DNA of 60,511 nucleotides from Streptacidiphilus carbonis (lineage in GTDB: Bacteria > Actinomycetota > Actinomycetes > Streptomycetales > Streptomycetaceae). The position numbers and the translations under genes are program-made. Where the stretch lies: contig NZ_BBPM01000047.1 of assembly GCF_000787775.1 (NCBI RefSeq), positions 1-60,511 of the forward strand. Direction: 5' to 3'. The number at the start of each line of letters is the position of its first letter. Position 1 is the first letter of the stretch. Shown piece after piece: positions 26,391 to 34,501 of this stretch. The notes beneath the pieces are model-generated. The model worked only from the letters and a program-made list of their open reading frames with translations. It made no database searches and had not been told where the DNA came from.

Positions 26391-27140
26391 GTGAGCATGG
26401 AAGAGGGTCGTCGGCTACAGCGGATCAGCCGGACCTCGAAAGATCCGGTGCGCCTGCGGCGGGCGATCGTGTTGATGATGTCCGCGCAGGGCCAGTCGGT
26501 ACCGGATATCACCTTGTTGATGCAGGTCAGCGCCGACTATGTGCGTGACGTCATCCGCGCGTTCAACGAGTGGGGTTTGAGGCGCTGGACCCAAAATGGA
26601 GCGGGGGACGCCCCCGGACGATCAGCGGCCAGGTGCGTGAGCACATTTGCTTGATCGCCCGGACGTCCCCCGCCGACTGGAAGATCGCTGCGTTCTCCAC
26701 CTTGAGCCCTTGAGCCTGACCAAGCTCGCTGAGCACCTGGTCCAGCAGAACGTGGTGCCCGCCGTCAGCCGCGAGACTCTGCGGCGGATACTGCGCGAGG
26801 GCAAGGTCTCCTGGCAGACCACCACGACCTGGAAATCCTCGAACGACCCGGACTTCATCGCCAAGATGCACCGAATCCTGGCACTCTACGACTCGCCGCC
26901 AGCTGATGGCCGGGTGGTCTGCGTGGACGAGTTCGGGCCGCTCAACCTCTTACCCCGCAAGGGCAAAGCCTGGTGTCCGGCCCGCTCGCCGCGCCGACTG
27001 CGGGCCACCTACAACCGCTACGACGGCGTGATGCCATCGGCGCCTACGTGCACTGGCGCAATGCCCGGGGCCCGGCCGAAGAGACGCTTCGCGCCGGACT
27101 CGCCGATCCGTGCCTGGACCCAGTACCCCGTCCAGGCCGC
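26391..27140 (+). pseudogene. IS630-family transposase, broken by frameshifts
   Basis: The first frame (MEEGRRLQRISRTSKDPVRLRRAIVLMMSAQG) is the N-terminal helix-turn-helix part. It passes by a shift near 26573 into ALDPKWSGGRPRTI, stops near 26705, and resumes as LSLTKLAEHLVQQ, SRETLRRILREGKVSWQ, DPDFIAKM and VVCVDEFGPLNLLPRKGKAW, where the first catalytic Asp sits. The later DDE blocks are lost. It is an inactive copy. Confidence 0.85.
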
Positions 27141-27166
27141 TTGAGGCATCGCTCCACGCTGACCAC

Positions 27167-27574
27167 GTGCGCTACCTGACCGAATCCTTCGCCCTCGCCG
27201 CCCTACGGCGAGGCCGGCCCATCGAACAGTTCCTCGGCGCGGCAGGCCGACCGGACAAGCCCGGCATTCGCTGGGTGGAGGTCAGGCCGGCACCTGCCGG
27301 ATACACCGTCGTGCTCCACACCGCCGAGGACATCGGCGGAGAGCAATTCTGCGATCTCGCCGAGTTCCCCGCCCTCGATTCCGACGGCGAGGAGGACTTC
27401 GGCCAGGAGATCGCCACAGCCGAGGACAAGTCGCAGGCCATGGCGACCGCCGAGGCCAGCACGGGAGCCGTCCCCGGCCGGTGGGTCAACGCCGGCATCG
27501 CCCAAGACGAATACCTCGACTTCGTACGGGCCGGACGCACACCACGCCTCACATCGACTGCAGAACCGACCTGA
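27167..27574 (+). CDS. Small conserved hypothetical protein, 135 residues
   Basis: GTG at 27167 starts VRYLTESFALAALRRGRPIEQFLG, followed by IRWVEVRPAPAGYTVVLHTAEDIG and DLAEFPAL. I recall similar short proteins in Streptomyces genomes, but no function is known to me. It is acidic and soluble, with no signal peptide. The gene follows the IS630 remnant, and the 5' boundary may have been set by that element. The in-frame codons upstream of 27167 belong to IS debris. Confidence 0.55.
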   Translation: MRYLTESFALAALRRGRPIEQFLGAAGRPDKPGIRWVEVRPAPAGYTVVLHTAEDIGGEQFCDLAEFPALDSDGEEDFGQEIATAEDKSQAMATAEASTGAVPGRWVNAGIAQDEYLDFVRAGRTPRLTSTAEPT

Positions 27575-27579
27575 CCCCG

Positions 27580-27797
27580 TCACACGACGACAGGATTCGG
27601 CACATCAACGCCTCGTTCGCCGGTCAACCTTCCGAGCAGAGCCACTAGGAGGGTGTCGGTGCTGCGCTCCCCCATCCGCTCCAGCGACAGGATCTGATCA
27701 CGGGTCAGGGTGAACAGGTCGGCAAAGTCCTCGATGAGTCCGAGTTCGACCAGCTGGACCACGATCTTCTCGCCGAGGCCGTCGATGCCCAGGGCCC
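27580..27797 (-). pseudogene. ligA: Fragment of an NAD-dependent DNA ligase (HhH region)
   Basis: The frame reads [21 protein letters not shown], then [21 protein letters not shown], and stops shortly after. This matches the zinc-finger-proximal helix-hairpin-helix segment of LigA ([25 protein letters not shown]). The nucleotidyltransferase, OB and BRCT domains are missing. Upstream to 28134 the frame is open but without recognisable sequence. It is a relic of an accessory ligase gene. Confidence 0.6.
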
Positions 27798-28134
27798 GGG
27801 GCCTCGGTCGCGCGGTCGACCTCGACCAGAAAGCACCGGCAGTTGCTGCTCGGGCGCTCGCAGGACGGCGTCGGCCTGGGCGCGGCGCTTGTTCGGGGCC
27901 TCGTGAACGACCTCGGTAGTCCACGACAGGATCGTGCCCATACCCCGCCCCCAGTGCGGTGCCGCCGGTGAGGAACGCCAGGATCGTCTCGTTCACCGCC
28001 ATCGCGTGCGGAGCCCCCGACCGCCCCGCGCCCCAGGCGATGTTGCCCACCTCCCGACCCGCGGGCGTCATCTGCCTCGCTGGCGCCGTTCGGTTCGACA
28101 GTTGCCGCGGCCTGGTGGGCAACCGCCGGACCAT

Positions 28135-28728
28135 TCAGGCCGTATCGGCCGTCAGCAGCGGGCGGACCACGTAGACGGTCGTAAGGCGTTCCTTCACGGT
28201 GCGTTCCCAGTCCACCTCCCAGCCCAGGCGCTCGGCGACCTCCGCGACGGCGCCCGGGCCGGCCCCACGGAAAGCGCCCGCGGTGAGCTTGACGGTCCCG
28301 TAGCGGGGCTCGGTCGGCGCGGGCTTGTTCTTGGCTGCTGCGCGGGCGACTGCCTTGGCGTGGAGTTCGTCGGAGCGGGTGACGCCCTTGCGCAGCAGCT
28401 TCTCGATCCGGGCGCACCACTGCTGCCGGGTGCCGCCGCGCTCTAGCCGGTAGCGCTCCCGGGAAAGGATCACGAAGTCGCCACAGGAGAGCTCGCCGCT
28501 GCCACGAGTGCCACTGCCGCCGATCTGGATCGGGTCACTGGGGCTGAGCGCGCTGATGGCAAGGAAAACGGCGAAGAGGGCGGCCAGCAGCGCACCGCCG
28601 ACGGCCAAGAAGAGCCACTGAAACCAGAACTGCCACCAGACCCCGGCCCTGGAACGCGGTGGCAGGGGCCCGAGTTCGGACTCAGGAGGCCGCGCCGCGG
28701 GAAGCGGCAGCGGGTCGAACAGGCCCAT
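28135..28728 (-). CDS. Hypothetical membrane-anchored protein, 197 residues
   Basis: A Pro-rich cytoplasmic leader (MGLFDPLPLPAARPP) precedes one strong membrane helix, WLFLAVGGALLAALFAVFLAI, at about residues 38-60. The outer part is basic, with CGDFVILSRERYRLERGG and an alpha/beta tail ending VYVVRPLLTADTA. I do not recognise the family. It is a single gene, and the terminator hairpins upstream separate it from 29063-29659. Confidence 0.6.
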   Translation of the reverse strand: MGLFDPLPLPAARPPESELGPLPPRSRAGVWWQFWFQWLFLAVGGALLAALFAVFLAISALSPSDPIQIGGSGTRGSGELSCGDFVILSRERYRLERGGTRQQWCARIEKLLRKGVTRSDELHAKAVARAAAKNKPAPTEPRYGTVKLTAGAFRGAGPGAVAEVAERLGWEVDWERTVKERLTTVYVVRPLLTADTA

Positions 28729-28848
28729 GGTTCCCCCTTATTGGCCAGGCGGCGTCAATCGTCGCCGCCACCCTACCGAAGCCGGGAAGCCGCCCCGGGG
28801 CCGTCAGCGCTTCAGCGGACGCTGTTGGCCATTTCGGGCCCTGTTGCT

Positions 28849-28877
28849 TTGCCCCGTCGACTTGGTCGGCGGGGCAA
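28849..28877. terminator. Hairpin, possible terminator
   Basis: TTGCCCCG and CGGGGCAA form a perfect 8-bp stem with a 13-nt loop in the 334-bp gap between two minus-strand genes. The gap holds no other gene-like signal. Confidence 0.35.
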
Positions 28878-28927
28878 GGCTGCGAGGTGGCTGGTTCGGG
28901 GACGGGCCCGCCGTCGCGCTGTCATCG

Positions 28928-28957
28928 GGTAGCCCGGGCTCAGATGCCCGGGCTACC
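28928..28957 (-). terminator. Strong hairpin terminator after the 29063-29659 gene
   Basis: GGTAGCCCGGGC and GCCCGGGCTACC form a perfect 12-bp stem with a 6-nt loop, about 105 nt beyond the stop of the minus-strand gene at 29063. Confidence 0.65.
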
Positions 28958-29062
28958 GACCACCTTCTCTCGAGGTGCAGTCGCGAAGCTACACAAAATT
29001 GAACGAGCCGGTTCCGGAGTCCACCAGCCTTACCTGCTGGTGGCGATGACCGACGGCGCGCG

Positions 29063-29659
29063 TCACCGTTCCTCCGCTCCGCGCCGGTCCGACTGCTCGA
29101 TCCGGTCGTCACATGGCAGGTCGGGCAGCGGGCGGGCGTCCTCGCGCTCGACGGCCGCCTGGTGGAGGCGCAGCACGCCGTAGCCGCCGATCTGTTCGGG
29201 CTCCCGACCGGTGAAGTGGGCGAGTACGGTGCCGTCGGGTGCTCGTAGGGTGCGGCGAGTGCCCGACTCGTGGCCGTCGCCCGTTCCCGACTCCCACCTC
29301 TCGGCGGTGACGGTGATGTGCGACCAGCGGACCGCGCGCATCGAGTCGCGGCCGGCGATCACGAAGCCGTTCTCGAAGCAGTAGAGGTGCGTCATCGGGC
29401 CGCCCTCGCGTCGCTCGAACCGGGGCAAGCAGGTGAGGCCGGCCAGGCCCAGGCCCATGACCAGCCCCAGGGTCGTGATCAGACCTTCGGGCCAGCGGGG
29501 AACACCGCGGACCAGCTCGTAGCCCGCCGCCCCCACGAAGAACACGCCCAGCATCATGAAGAACCCGTCGCCGACCGCGGATCCCGGGACCGCGAGCCTC
29601 CGGTACCCGCCCAGCCCGTCGGCCGACCCCATCTCCAGCGCCGCCTCGCGTTTGCTCAC
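29063..29659 (-). CDS. Hypothetical membrane protein, DUF6585-like
   Basis: GTG at 29659 (VSKREAALEMGSADG) has GGGAGGG 5-6 nt upstream and gives 198 residues. Two membrane helices (VGDGFFMMLGVFFVGAAGYELV and LITTLGLVMGLGLAGLTCL) are followed by a cytoplasmic beta-rich domain: HLYCFENGFVIAGRD, RWSHITVTAER and TVLAHFTGREPEQIGGYGVLRL. The layout and the pattern of a Phe-Glu-x-Gly turn then Arg-Trp resemble DUF6585/PH-like proteins of Streptomyces. The role is unknown. Confidence 0.6.
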   Translation of the reverse strand: MSKREAALEMGSADGLGGYRRLAVPGSAVGDGFFMMLGVFFVGAAGYELVRGVPRWPEGLITTLGLVMGLGLAGLTCLPRFERREGGPMTHLYCFENGFVIAGRDSMRAVRWSHITVTAERWESGTGDGHESGTRRTLRAPDGTVLAHFTGREPEQIGGYGVLRLHQAAVEREDARPLPDLPCDDRIEQSDRRGAEER

Positions 29660-29778
29660 GCAGCCCTCCCCGCACCGGTGCCCGCACCCACGGCCCCGCC
29701 GTGGGGTCCCGCCTCCTCCAGGGAGACGCTGCGGAGCCCGCCTGGGTTCCTCGGCGAGGCAGCGCACGGGCTTCCTGC

Positions 29779-30252
29779 GTGAGCCGCTCAATTGCTCATG
29801 CGCTTCTGGGATGGCTCGGCTCAGTGGCGTCCGAGGCCAACGACACGGCCGCACAGACCCTCCGCCGGCATGGCTTCGTGCCGCAGGACTATCCGCCTTT
29901 TACCCAGGCGCACCGGTTGCTGCCGCTGCTGTTCGGTCCCGTCTACGCGCATGTGCATGACCAGGACCTGGCAGTTCGCGAGGCCGCCATCGCCGCGTGC
30001 ATCCTCTTGGTCGACGATGCGCGACTGCGGCAGCACCGTGCGATGCTGATCACCTTGGTCCGCGAGGTTCTCGGAGCAAGCACTGTGTGGCAGTACCGGG
30101 AGCGGGCGATCGAAACGTTGGAGGACTGGGGCGAAGACGCCACTGGCCTGGTTGGCCGCGATCCCTGGGCCTTTATCAACGCCGACCTACCCGGTTGCTC
30201 GCATGGGCAGGACTGCCCCAACGACAAATTGGCGGACCAGCTGCCGTTTTGA
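29779..30252 (+). CDS. Hypothetical helical protein, possibly a 3' fragment
   Basis: From GTG at 29779 the frame gives 157 residues: HALLGWLGSVASEANDTAAQTL, HRLLPLLFGPVYAHVHDQDLAVREAAIAACI, YRERAIETLEDWGED. The helices resemble HEAT-like repeats, as in the 9.3-11.4 kb protein. There is no ribosome site, and the frame is open further upstream with unlikely sequence, so the gene may be truncated. An inverted neighbour ends near its start, so the two share no operon. Confidence 0.45.
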   Translation: MSRSIAHALLGWLGSVASEANDTAAQTLRRHGFVPQDYPPFTQAHRLLPLLFGPVYAHVHDQDLAVREAAIAACILLVDDARLRQHRAMLITLVREVLGASTVWQYRERAIETLEDWGEDATGLVGRDPWAFINADLPGCSHGQDCPNDKLADQLPF

Positions 30253-30502
30253 TGAATCACTCGGCGTTCGAACAGCGAGTTCACTGTCCGCGACGGCTCC
30301 CCAAGATCTGGGCCAGAACCGAGATTTGACTCCACCGGGGGTCTTGCGGTTCGACTATCACGATGCATCTGGTGGCCCAAGTGCCCGTTCCGAAGGTCGA
30401 GTTGTATCGCGGCCGATCCTCGTTGAGCAGCGAGGCGCCGCCCGCATGGGGTGCGGGCGGCGCGGCCGGGCGGTGGTCGGCCGCCCGGCGCGGTGCGGGT
30501 GG

Positions 30503-31465
30503 TCAGGCGGGGTCGGACGGCTGGGGGACCGTTCGGGCGCGCGCGATGCGGACGACGGCGGCCAGGAGTGCCGCGCCCGCGAGCGGGGCGCAGGCCAGAG
30601 TAGTTGCGGCGGCGATGTGGTGAACGGTGAGCTGGGAGTCGTCACTGAACACCACAGCCCAGGGCAGTGCGGTCAGGCCGATCCCCACGGTGCGCAGCGG
30701 GTCTGGGCGTGGGCGGGTGAGCAGGACCAGGACGGCGGTCGCTGGGAGCAGTCCTGGCCAGCAGTACAGCAGCAGGTAGCTCAGTGAGCCGGGGCCGACG
30801 TTGTGGCCGAGCAAGTAGCCCAGCGCGACGGTGAGGGGTGCGCCCAGCAGCGCTGCCGCACCGATCACCCGGCGGTTGCGCTGCCGGGCGACGTCCACCA
30901 GGTCGGGCGGGGCCAGCACCACCAGCACGCCCAGGGCCACCGAGAACCACAGGACATGGGCGCCCTCCCCCAGCGGGATGAGCCAGCGCCACGTGGTCGG
31001 GGAGGGCCAGGTGGCGATGATGAGCAGCACGGTCTTGACAGCGGTGGCCAGCAGGGAGAGCATGCGGGCCGGTGTCCAGCGCCCGGTCAGTGCGCAGGCC
31101 AGGGCTGCGATCCAGGGCAGGTTGTCCACCGCGGCCAGGGCCGTGAGGCCCGGACCCAGGCCCCCTGAGAGGATGTCGGGTGCCAGGACCACCACGAGGA
31201 GCAGGCTGAGGCCGGCGGCTCCGGCCAGGGCGAAGGGCGCTGCGCCGGCGGCGATGCGCCCGGCGGGGTCGGTGGAGCTGAGCCGGGTGCGCAGCCGCAG
31301 CGCGTGGGCTGCCAGGTCGGAGTGTTCGCGCAACAGTGGCAGGCCGGTGAGGCCAGCTGTGGCCTGGGCATGGACCGCGGCGATCTCCGGTCCGTGCAGG
31401 TTGCGGTATCGAGCCGGGTACAGGCGCAGCAGTCGGGGTTCAGGTGCGCGGTCGGAGGCGGTCAT
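30503..31465 (-). CDS. Polytopic membrane protein paired with a PadR regulator
   Basis: The 320-residue protein starts with the cytoplasmic motif RLLRLYPARYRNLHGPEIAAVH, often found on membrane proteins encoded next to PadR regulators in actinomycetes. About eight hydrophobic segments follow, such as FALAGAAGLSLLLVVVLA and VLWFSVALGVLVVLAPP. The start ATG overlaps the PadR stop by four bases (ATGA), so they are co-translated. The function is unknown; regulation by the PadR partner is likely. Confidence 0.75.
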   Translation of the reverse strand: MTASDRAPEPRLLRLYPARYRNLHGPEIAAVHAQATAGLTGLPLLREHSDLAAHALRLRTRLSSTDPAGRIAAGAAPFALAGAAGLSLLLVVVLAPDILSGGLGPGLTALAAVDNLPWIAALACALTGRWTPARMLSLLATAVKTVLLIIATWPSPTTWRWLIPLGEGAHVLWFSVALGVLVVLAPPDLVDVARQRNRRVIGAAALLGAPLTVALGYLLGHNVGPGSLSYLLLYCWPGLLPATAVLVLLTRPRPDPLRTVGIGLTALPWAVVFSDDSQLTVHHIAAATTLACAPLAGAALLAAVVRIARARTVPQPSDPA

Positions 31466-31848
31466 GCGGTCACCGTCCCGGGGCCGAACGGCTGGCCCGG
31501 CGGTCGGCTGGCCCTGGAGGCCGGGAATCGGGGCAGTGCGAGGCGGCGCTGGGCCTCGCGCACGGTCAGGCTCAGCCGCTCGGTCTCCGCGACCAGGGTG
31601 CTGCGGCCCGTATCGGTGAGCGCGTAGCTGCGGCGCAGCCTGCCCCCGACGACCTCCTCCGCGTGGACGTGGACCAGGCCCTGCTGCAGCAGCCGGTCCA
31701 GCGCCGTGTAGAGGGTGCCGGTGCGCAGCCGCACCTGGCCCCCGGAGATGGTGAGTACTTCCTGCACGATCGCGTACCCGTGCCGCGGCGCGTCAGCCAG
31801 CGCGGTGAGCACCAGCCTCGTCGGCTCCTGTAGTTGACGATCACTCAT
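31462..31848 (-). CDS. PadR-family transcriptional regulator
   Basis: This 128-residue protein has the PadR winged helix: TRLVLTALADAPRHGYAIVQEVL, RTGTLYTALDRLLQQGLV and GRLRRSYALTDTGRSTL. The C-terminal dimer helix is short. It is the first gene of a two-gene operon with the membrane protein. A pair of TTGAC repeats lies in the upstream region near 31868-31890 and could be its operator, which would fit the usual autorepression of PadR pairs. Confidence 0.88.
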   Translation of the reverse strand: MSDRQLQEPTRLVLTALADAPRHGYAIVQEVLTISGGQVRLRTGTLYTALDRLLQQGLVHVHAEEVVGGRLRRSYALTDTGRSTLVAETERLSLTVREAQRRLALPRFPASRASRPPGQPFGPGTVTA

Positions 31849-32023
31849 GGACCGAGCATGAGGCAGTCAATCGGTATATGTCAATGGTCGGCCTATAGTC
31901 CGCCACTCGAAGACAGGCGAGGACACGGATTGCGGAAATCCTTGAGAGGGCGTCTCGCTGTCCATAGGTCCGGCCTTCCGGGTTGCAGGCCCCGCAACCC
32001 GGGGCCGGACCTTCGACGCCCCT

Positions 32024-32215
32024 CTACTTGCCGGGGCGACCGAGCTGGTGAACGGTCCAACCCTGGTTGCGCCACGGCGCGGGGTCCAGGGTGGTGCGGC
32101 AGTCGACCAGTAGCGCCGTCTCAGGCAGGCCCGGGCACCTCGCACCGGCCGGTCGCCCAGGGCGTCGCCGATCAGGCTCATGGCGACGCCGGTGCGGGAC
32201 TCGTTGATCCGCACT
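32024..32215 (-). pseudogene. C-terminal scrap of a UDP-sugar dehydrogenase-like gene
   Basis: One frame gives RINESRTGVAMSLIGDALG and the next LLVDCRTTLDPAPWRNQGWTVHQLGRP followed by a stop. The second block resembles the end of UDP-glucose/GDP-mannose dehydrogenases (LLDxRxxLDPAxWRxxGWTVxxLG). A frameshift divides the two and the rest is missing. The assignment is tentative. Confidence 0.4.
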
Positions 32216-32473
32216 CCTCCAACGCCCGGTCCGACGGCTGACGCTGCCCTCCACCGTCCCGACCGCGCACCGGCGGCTGGAGCGGTGGTGTGTGGCGCGG
32301 ACATGGGAGCTGGCTGGGTCAGCAGGGAGCTCACCCAGTTCCGCCGCATGCTCACCGGCACCCACGGCCCCCACCTCAGGTTCACACCTCGCGGAGCAGT
32401 AGGAAGTTGTCCCGCTGACCGGTGACGCTGTCCAGGACGGTACTCGCGTCGGGCTTGGCCCGACAGATCAGGC

Positions 32474-32839
32474 TCACCGCTCCCCGGCACCGACTTCGAC
32501 CAGTACTTCCCCGCTGGAGCGCCAGGAATTCCTCACCTGGACGGCATGCGAGCCCACGGTGACGGGGCTGTTGACCAACTCCCCGCGCCGCAGCAGGCCG
32601 ACACGCTTGCCGTCGATGTAGACCTCATAGCGCCGCAACTGCGCGTAGGTGTCCGCGTCATCGCGATAGACGGAGACCTCGGTGGTCGTCGAAGCAGCAG
32701 CAGACCGCGGTCTCGCCCCCATGGCCTTCTCACTCGCCAGCAGGAAGGCTGGCTGTCCGGAGACCGTCACCATCACCTGAGCAGCACAGCCGAGGCCAAA
32801 AGCCACCAACCCGGTCAAGGCCACGGCGAAAGCCGCCAC
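32474..32839 (-). CDS. Hypothetical exported or anchored protein, perhaps cut by the IS701-like element
   Basis: GTG at 32839 gives 121 residues. A hydrophobic stretch (FAVALTGLVAFGLGCAAQVMVTV) near the start is followed by VYRDDADTYAQLRRYEVYIDGKRVGLLRRGE and SHAVQVRNSWRSSGEV, a small beta domain. The frame stays open upstream (AWLPTDGAGHRTEP) up to the end of the IS701-like element at 32891, so the native start may have been lost by that insertion. No function is assigned. Confidence 0.5.
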   Translation of the reverse strand: MAAFAVALTGLVAFGLGCAAQVMVTVSGQPAFLLASEKAMGARPRSAAASTTTEVSVYRDDADTYAQLRRYEVYIDGKRVGLLRRGELVNSPVTVGSHAVQVRNSWRSSGEVLVEVGAGER

Positions 32840-32890
32840 CGGTTCCGTACGGTGCCCGGCTCCATCGGTGGGGAGCCAGGCACCGCCTAT

Positions 32891-32913
32891 TACTCCAGCC
32901 GTAGATCGTGATC
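32891..32913 (+). repeat. Left 23-bp terminal inverted repeat of the IS701-like element
   Basis: It is an exact inverted match to 35780-35802. Identity ends abruptly on both sides, which fits an element end. Confidence 0.75.
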
Positions 32914-33074
32914 ATGGATGCGGCGGTCGTCCGTCGGTGCTGAACTTGATCCGGTGATGTCGGCGTGGGTGTGAGGTACGCGCAGGGCGCCGGACTGACC
33001 GACCGGGCATCCGGAAACCGTCTCAAGGGGAAACCCAGTCGACCGCACGGGCGGGGTTGCCTACGCTGCACTGC

Positions 33075-33929
33075 GTGATCCCCGCACTGCGCGTCCGCCG
33101 ACTCTTCCACGCCGTGGAGGAATACCAGGGTGTGGACGTCTTCCTCGCCGTCGTCGATCCGTGGCTGGACGAGCACGCCGATGTCGTCCGGGAGTCCCTC
33201 GCGCCGCTGGCCGACTTCGGCGGATGGACGCGGACCAAGTATCAGTTCGGCGATCCCCTGGAGACGGCGTACGCGCTGAGCCGCGTCAGCGATGCACTGA
33301 TCTACAAGTTTCAGCCGCTGCTGCCGCCGGGCTCTGAGATCCCCTGGGCGCACGACATCCACGAGCCTGAGCGCTGGCCGCATGTCACACGTGACCAGTA
33401 TCTGGCTGTCTTCACCCGGCTCGGCATGGCCCCGATCGGCGACATCGCGTTCGAACCGTTCTTCCACGAGGTCGTCCACGTCGCGCAGCATGAATACTCG
33501 GGGGCGCCGGTGGAGATCACCGGGACGGTCTGGCCGGGCCTGATGTTCGGGGAGATGCTGTTCAGCCGCGCCGGTGTGACGGTGCGTGCTGGCGGCCGGC
33601 ACCTGGTCGCGGGAATCGCGGACAGGTCGCCGCTCCACGATGTATTCATGCGCCGTTACCGGGAGACCTCCGACGGGTCGCTGGGCTGGGGCAGCAACTC
33701 GCAGTGGAAAACCGACTTCCGCCGCGACTACCTCACCGATGCCGCCTTCCACTTCGACGTCGACGAGGAGCCCGACTCAGGCCAGGACCTCCTCGGCGAG
33801 CCGAGGAGGTTGACGGCGGCCGAGCGATCGGCCCTGGTGCGGCACCGCTGCTTGACCCGTCCCCTCCAGGATCCAGATGCCTGGCAAAGCGCCTGCCCGG
33901 GCGGGCGGCTCACCGTCTCTCGGGCCTGA
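33075..33929 (+). CDS. Hypothetical protein with an HEVVH motif, carried by the IS701-like element
   Basis: From GTG at 33075 the product is 284 residues; a TTG 18 nt earlier is an alternative. TACGCT lies 7 nt upstream of the GTG and may be a -10 box for a leaderless mRNA. The protein is soluble. FEPFFHEVVHVAQHEY contains HExxH, the zinc motif of many metallopeptidases; no clear third ligand is placed. Other parts (FLAVVDPWLDEHADVVRESL, SDALIYKFQPLLPPG) match nothing I know. A peptidase role is speculative. Confidence 0.6.
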   Translation: MIPALRVRRLFHAVEEYQGVDVFLAVVDPWLDEHADVVRESLAPLADFGGWTRTKYQFGDPLETAYALSRVSDALIYKFQPLLPPGSEIPWAHDIHEPERWPHVTRDQYLAVFTRLGMAPIGDIAFEPFFHEVVHVAQHEYSGAPVEITGTVWPGLMFGEMLFSRAGVTVRAGGRHLVAGIADRSPLHDVFMRRYRETSDGSLGWGSNSQWKTDFRRDYLTDAAFHFDVDEEPDSGQDLLGEPRRLTAAERSALVRHRCLTRPLQDPDAWQSACPGGRLTVSRA

Positions 33930-33992
33930 TCCACTCCGAGGTCCGGTCCCGCCGTACCGACATCACCAATTCAAGTTCAGTAGCCTGCCCAC

Positions 33993-34445
33993 GTGGCTGA
34001 GACCTGGGACGTAGAGCATCTGATCGCGGACGGCTTCGAGCGTGTGTACGTCGAGTTGGAGTGGTACGACGGACCTCGCGCTGGCCTTGCTGAAATCGAC
34101 GGGACGCCTCACTACTTCCAGAACGACGACTACGACCACGCCCACGAGGCCGACGAGTACCGTGTCTGGCCCGCCAGCGAGGCGGCGGTGGAGTTGGAGC
34201 GCGAGCAGTGGGCTATCTTCGCCAGGTGGAACGAGCACTACGAGGCCGGAACGGTCGGGTCGGAGAGCCATCCGGGCCACGGCGGGATCGACGCCCGCTA
34301 CGACGAACTGGCCCTGCTGCTGGCCTCGCACCGCCAGGCACCGAACGACGCGCGGCGGCTTGTTGGCGAGCTGCGGTTCGACGCCGGAGCTCGGTACCGG
34401 GTCGCGGGGCTCGACTACTGGTTCCGGTGGCGTCCGAGCAGGTGA
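33993..34445 (+). CDS. Small hypothetical protein, 150 residues, carried by the IS701-like element
   Basis: GTG at 33993 starts MAETWDVEHLIADGFERVYVELEWYDGPRAGLAEIDG, followed by HYFQNDDYDHAHEADEYRVWPAS and a basic C-terminus ending YWFRWRPSR. TAGCCT lies 6 nt before the GTG, again fitting a leaderless transcript. It looks like a real gene of a conserved actinobacterial type, but I know no function. Its stop overlaps the first base of the large hairpin before the transposase gene. Confidence 0.6.
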   Translation: MAETWDVEHLIADGFERVYVELEWYDGPRAGLAEIDGTPHYFQNDDYDHAHEADEYRVWPASEAAVELEREQWAIFARWNEHYEAGTVGSESHPGHGGIDARYDELALLLASHRQAPNDARRLVGELRFDAGARYRVAGLDYWFRWRPSR

Positions 34446-34501
34446 GGCCGCCGTTGATCATTAGGCGTTGTGTCGACAACCAATGATCACGCGGCGGCCT
34501 C
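34444..34501. repeat. 58-bp imperfect palindrome over the transposase start
   Basis: Outer arms GAGGCCGCCG (34444-34453) and CGGCGGCCTC (34492-34501) are perfect, inner arms TGATCATT (34455-34462) and AATGATCA (34482-34489) are perfect, and GTTG/CAAC continue inward. The GTG start of the transposase (34470) lies in the loop, so the structure could end transcription from outside and hide the start codon. Confidence 0.7.

Noticed and set aside
34444-34501. The palindrome as the left end of the IS701-like element
   Set aside because: It shares no sequence with the right end at 35780-35802, whereas 32891-32913 matches that end exactly.
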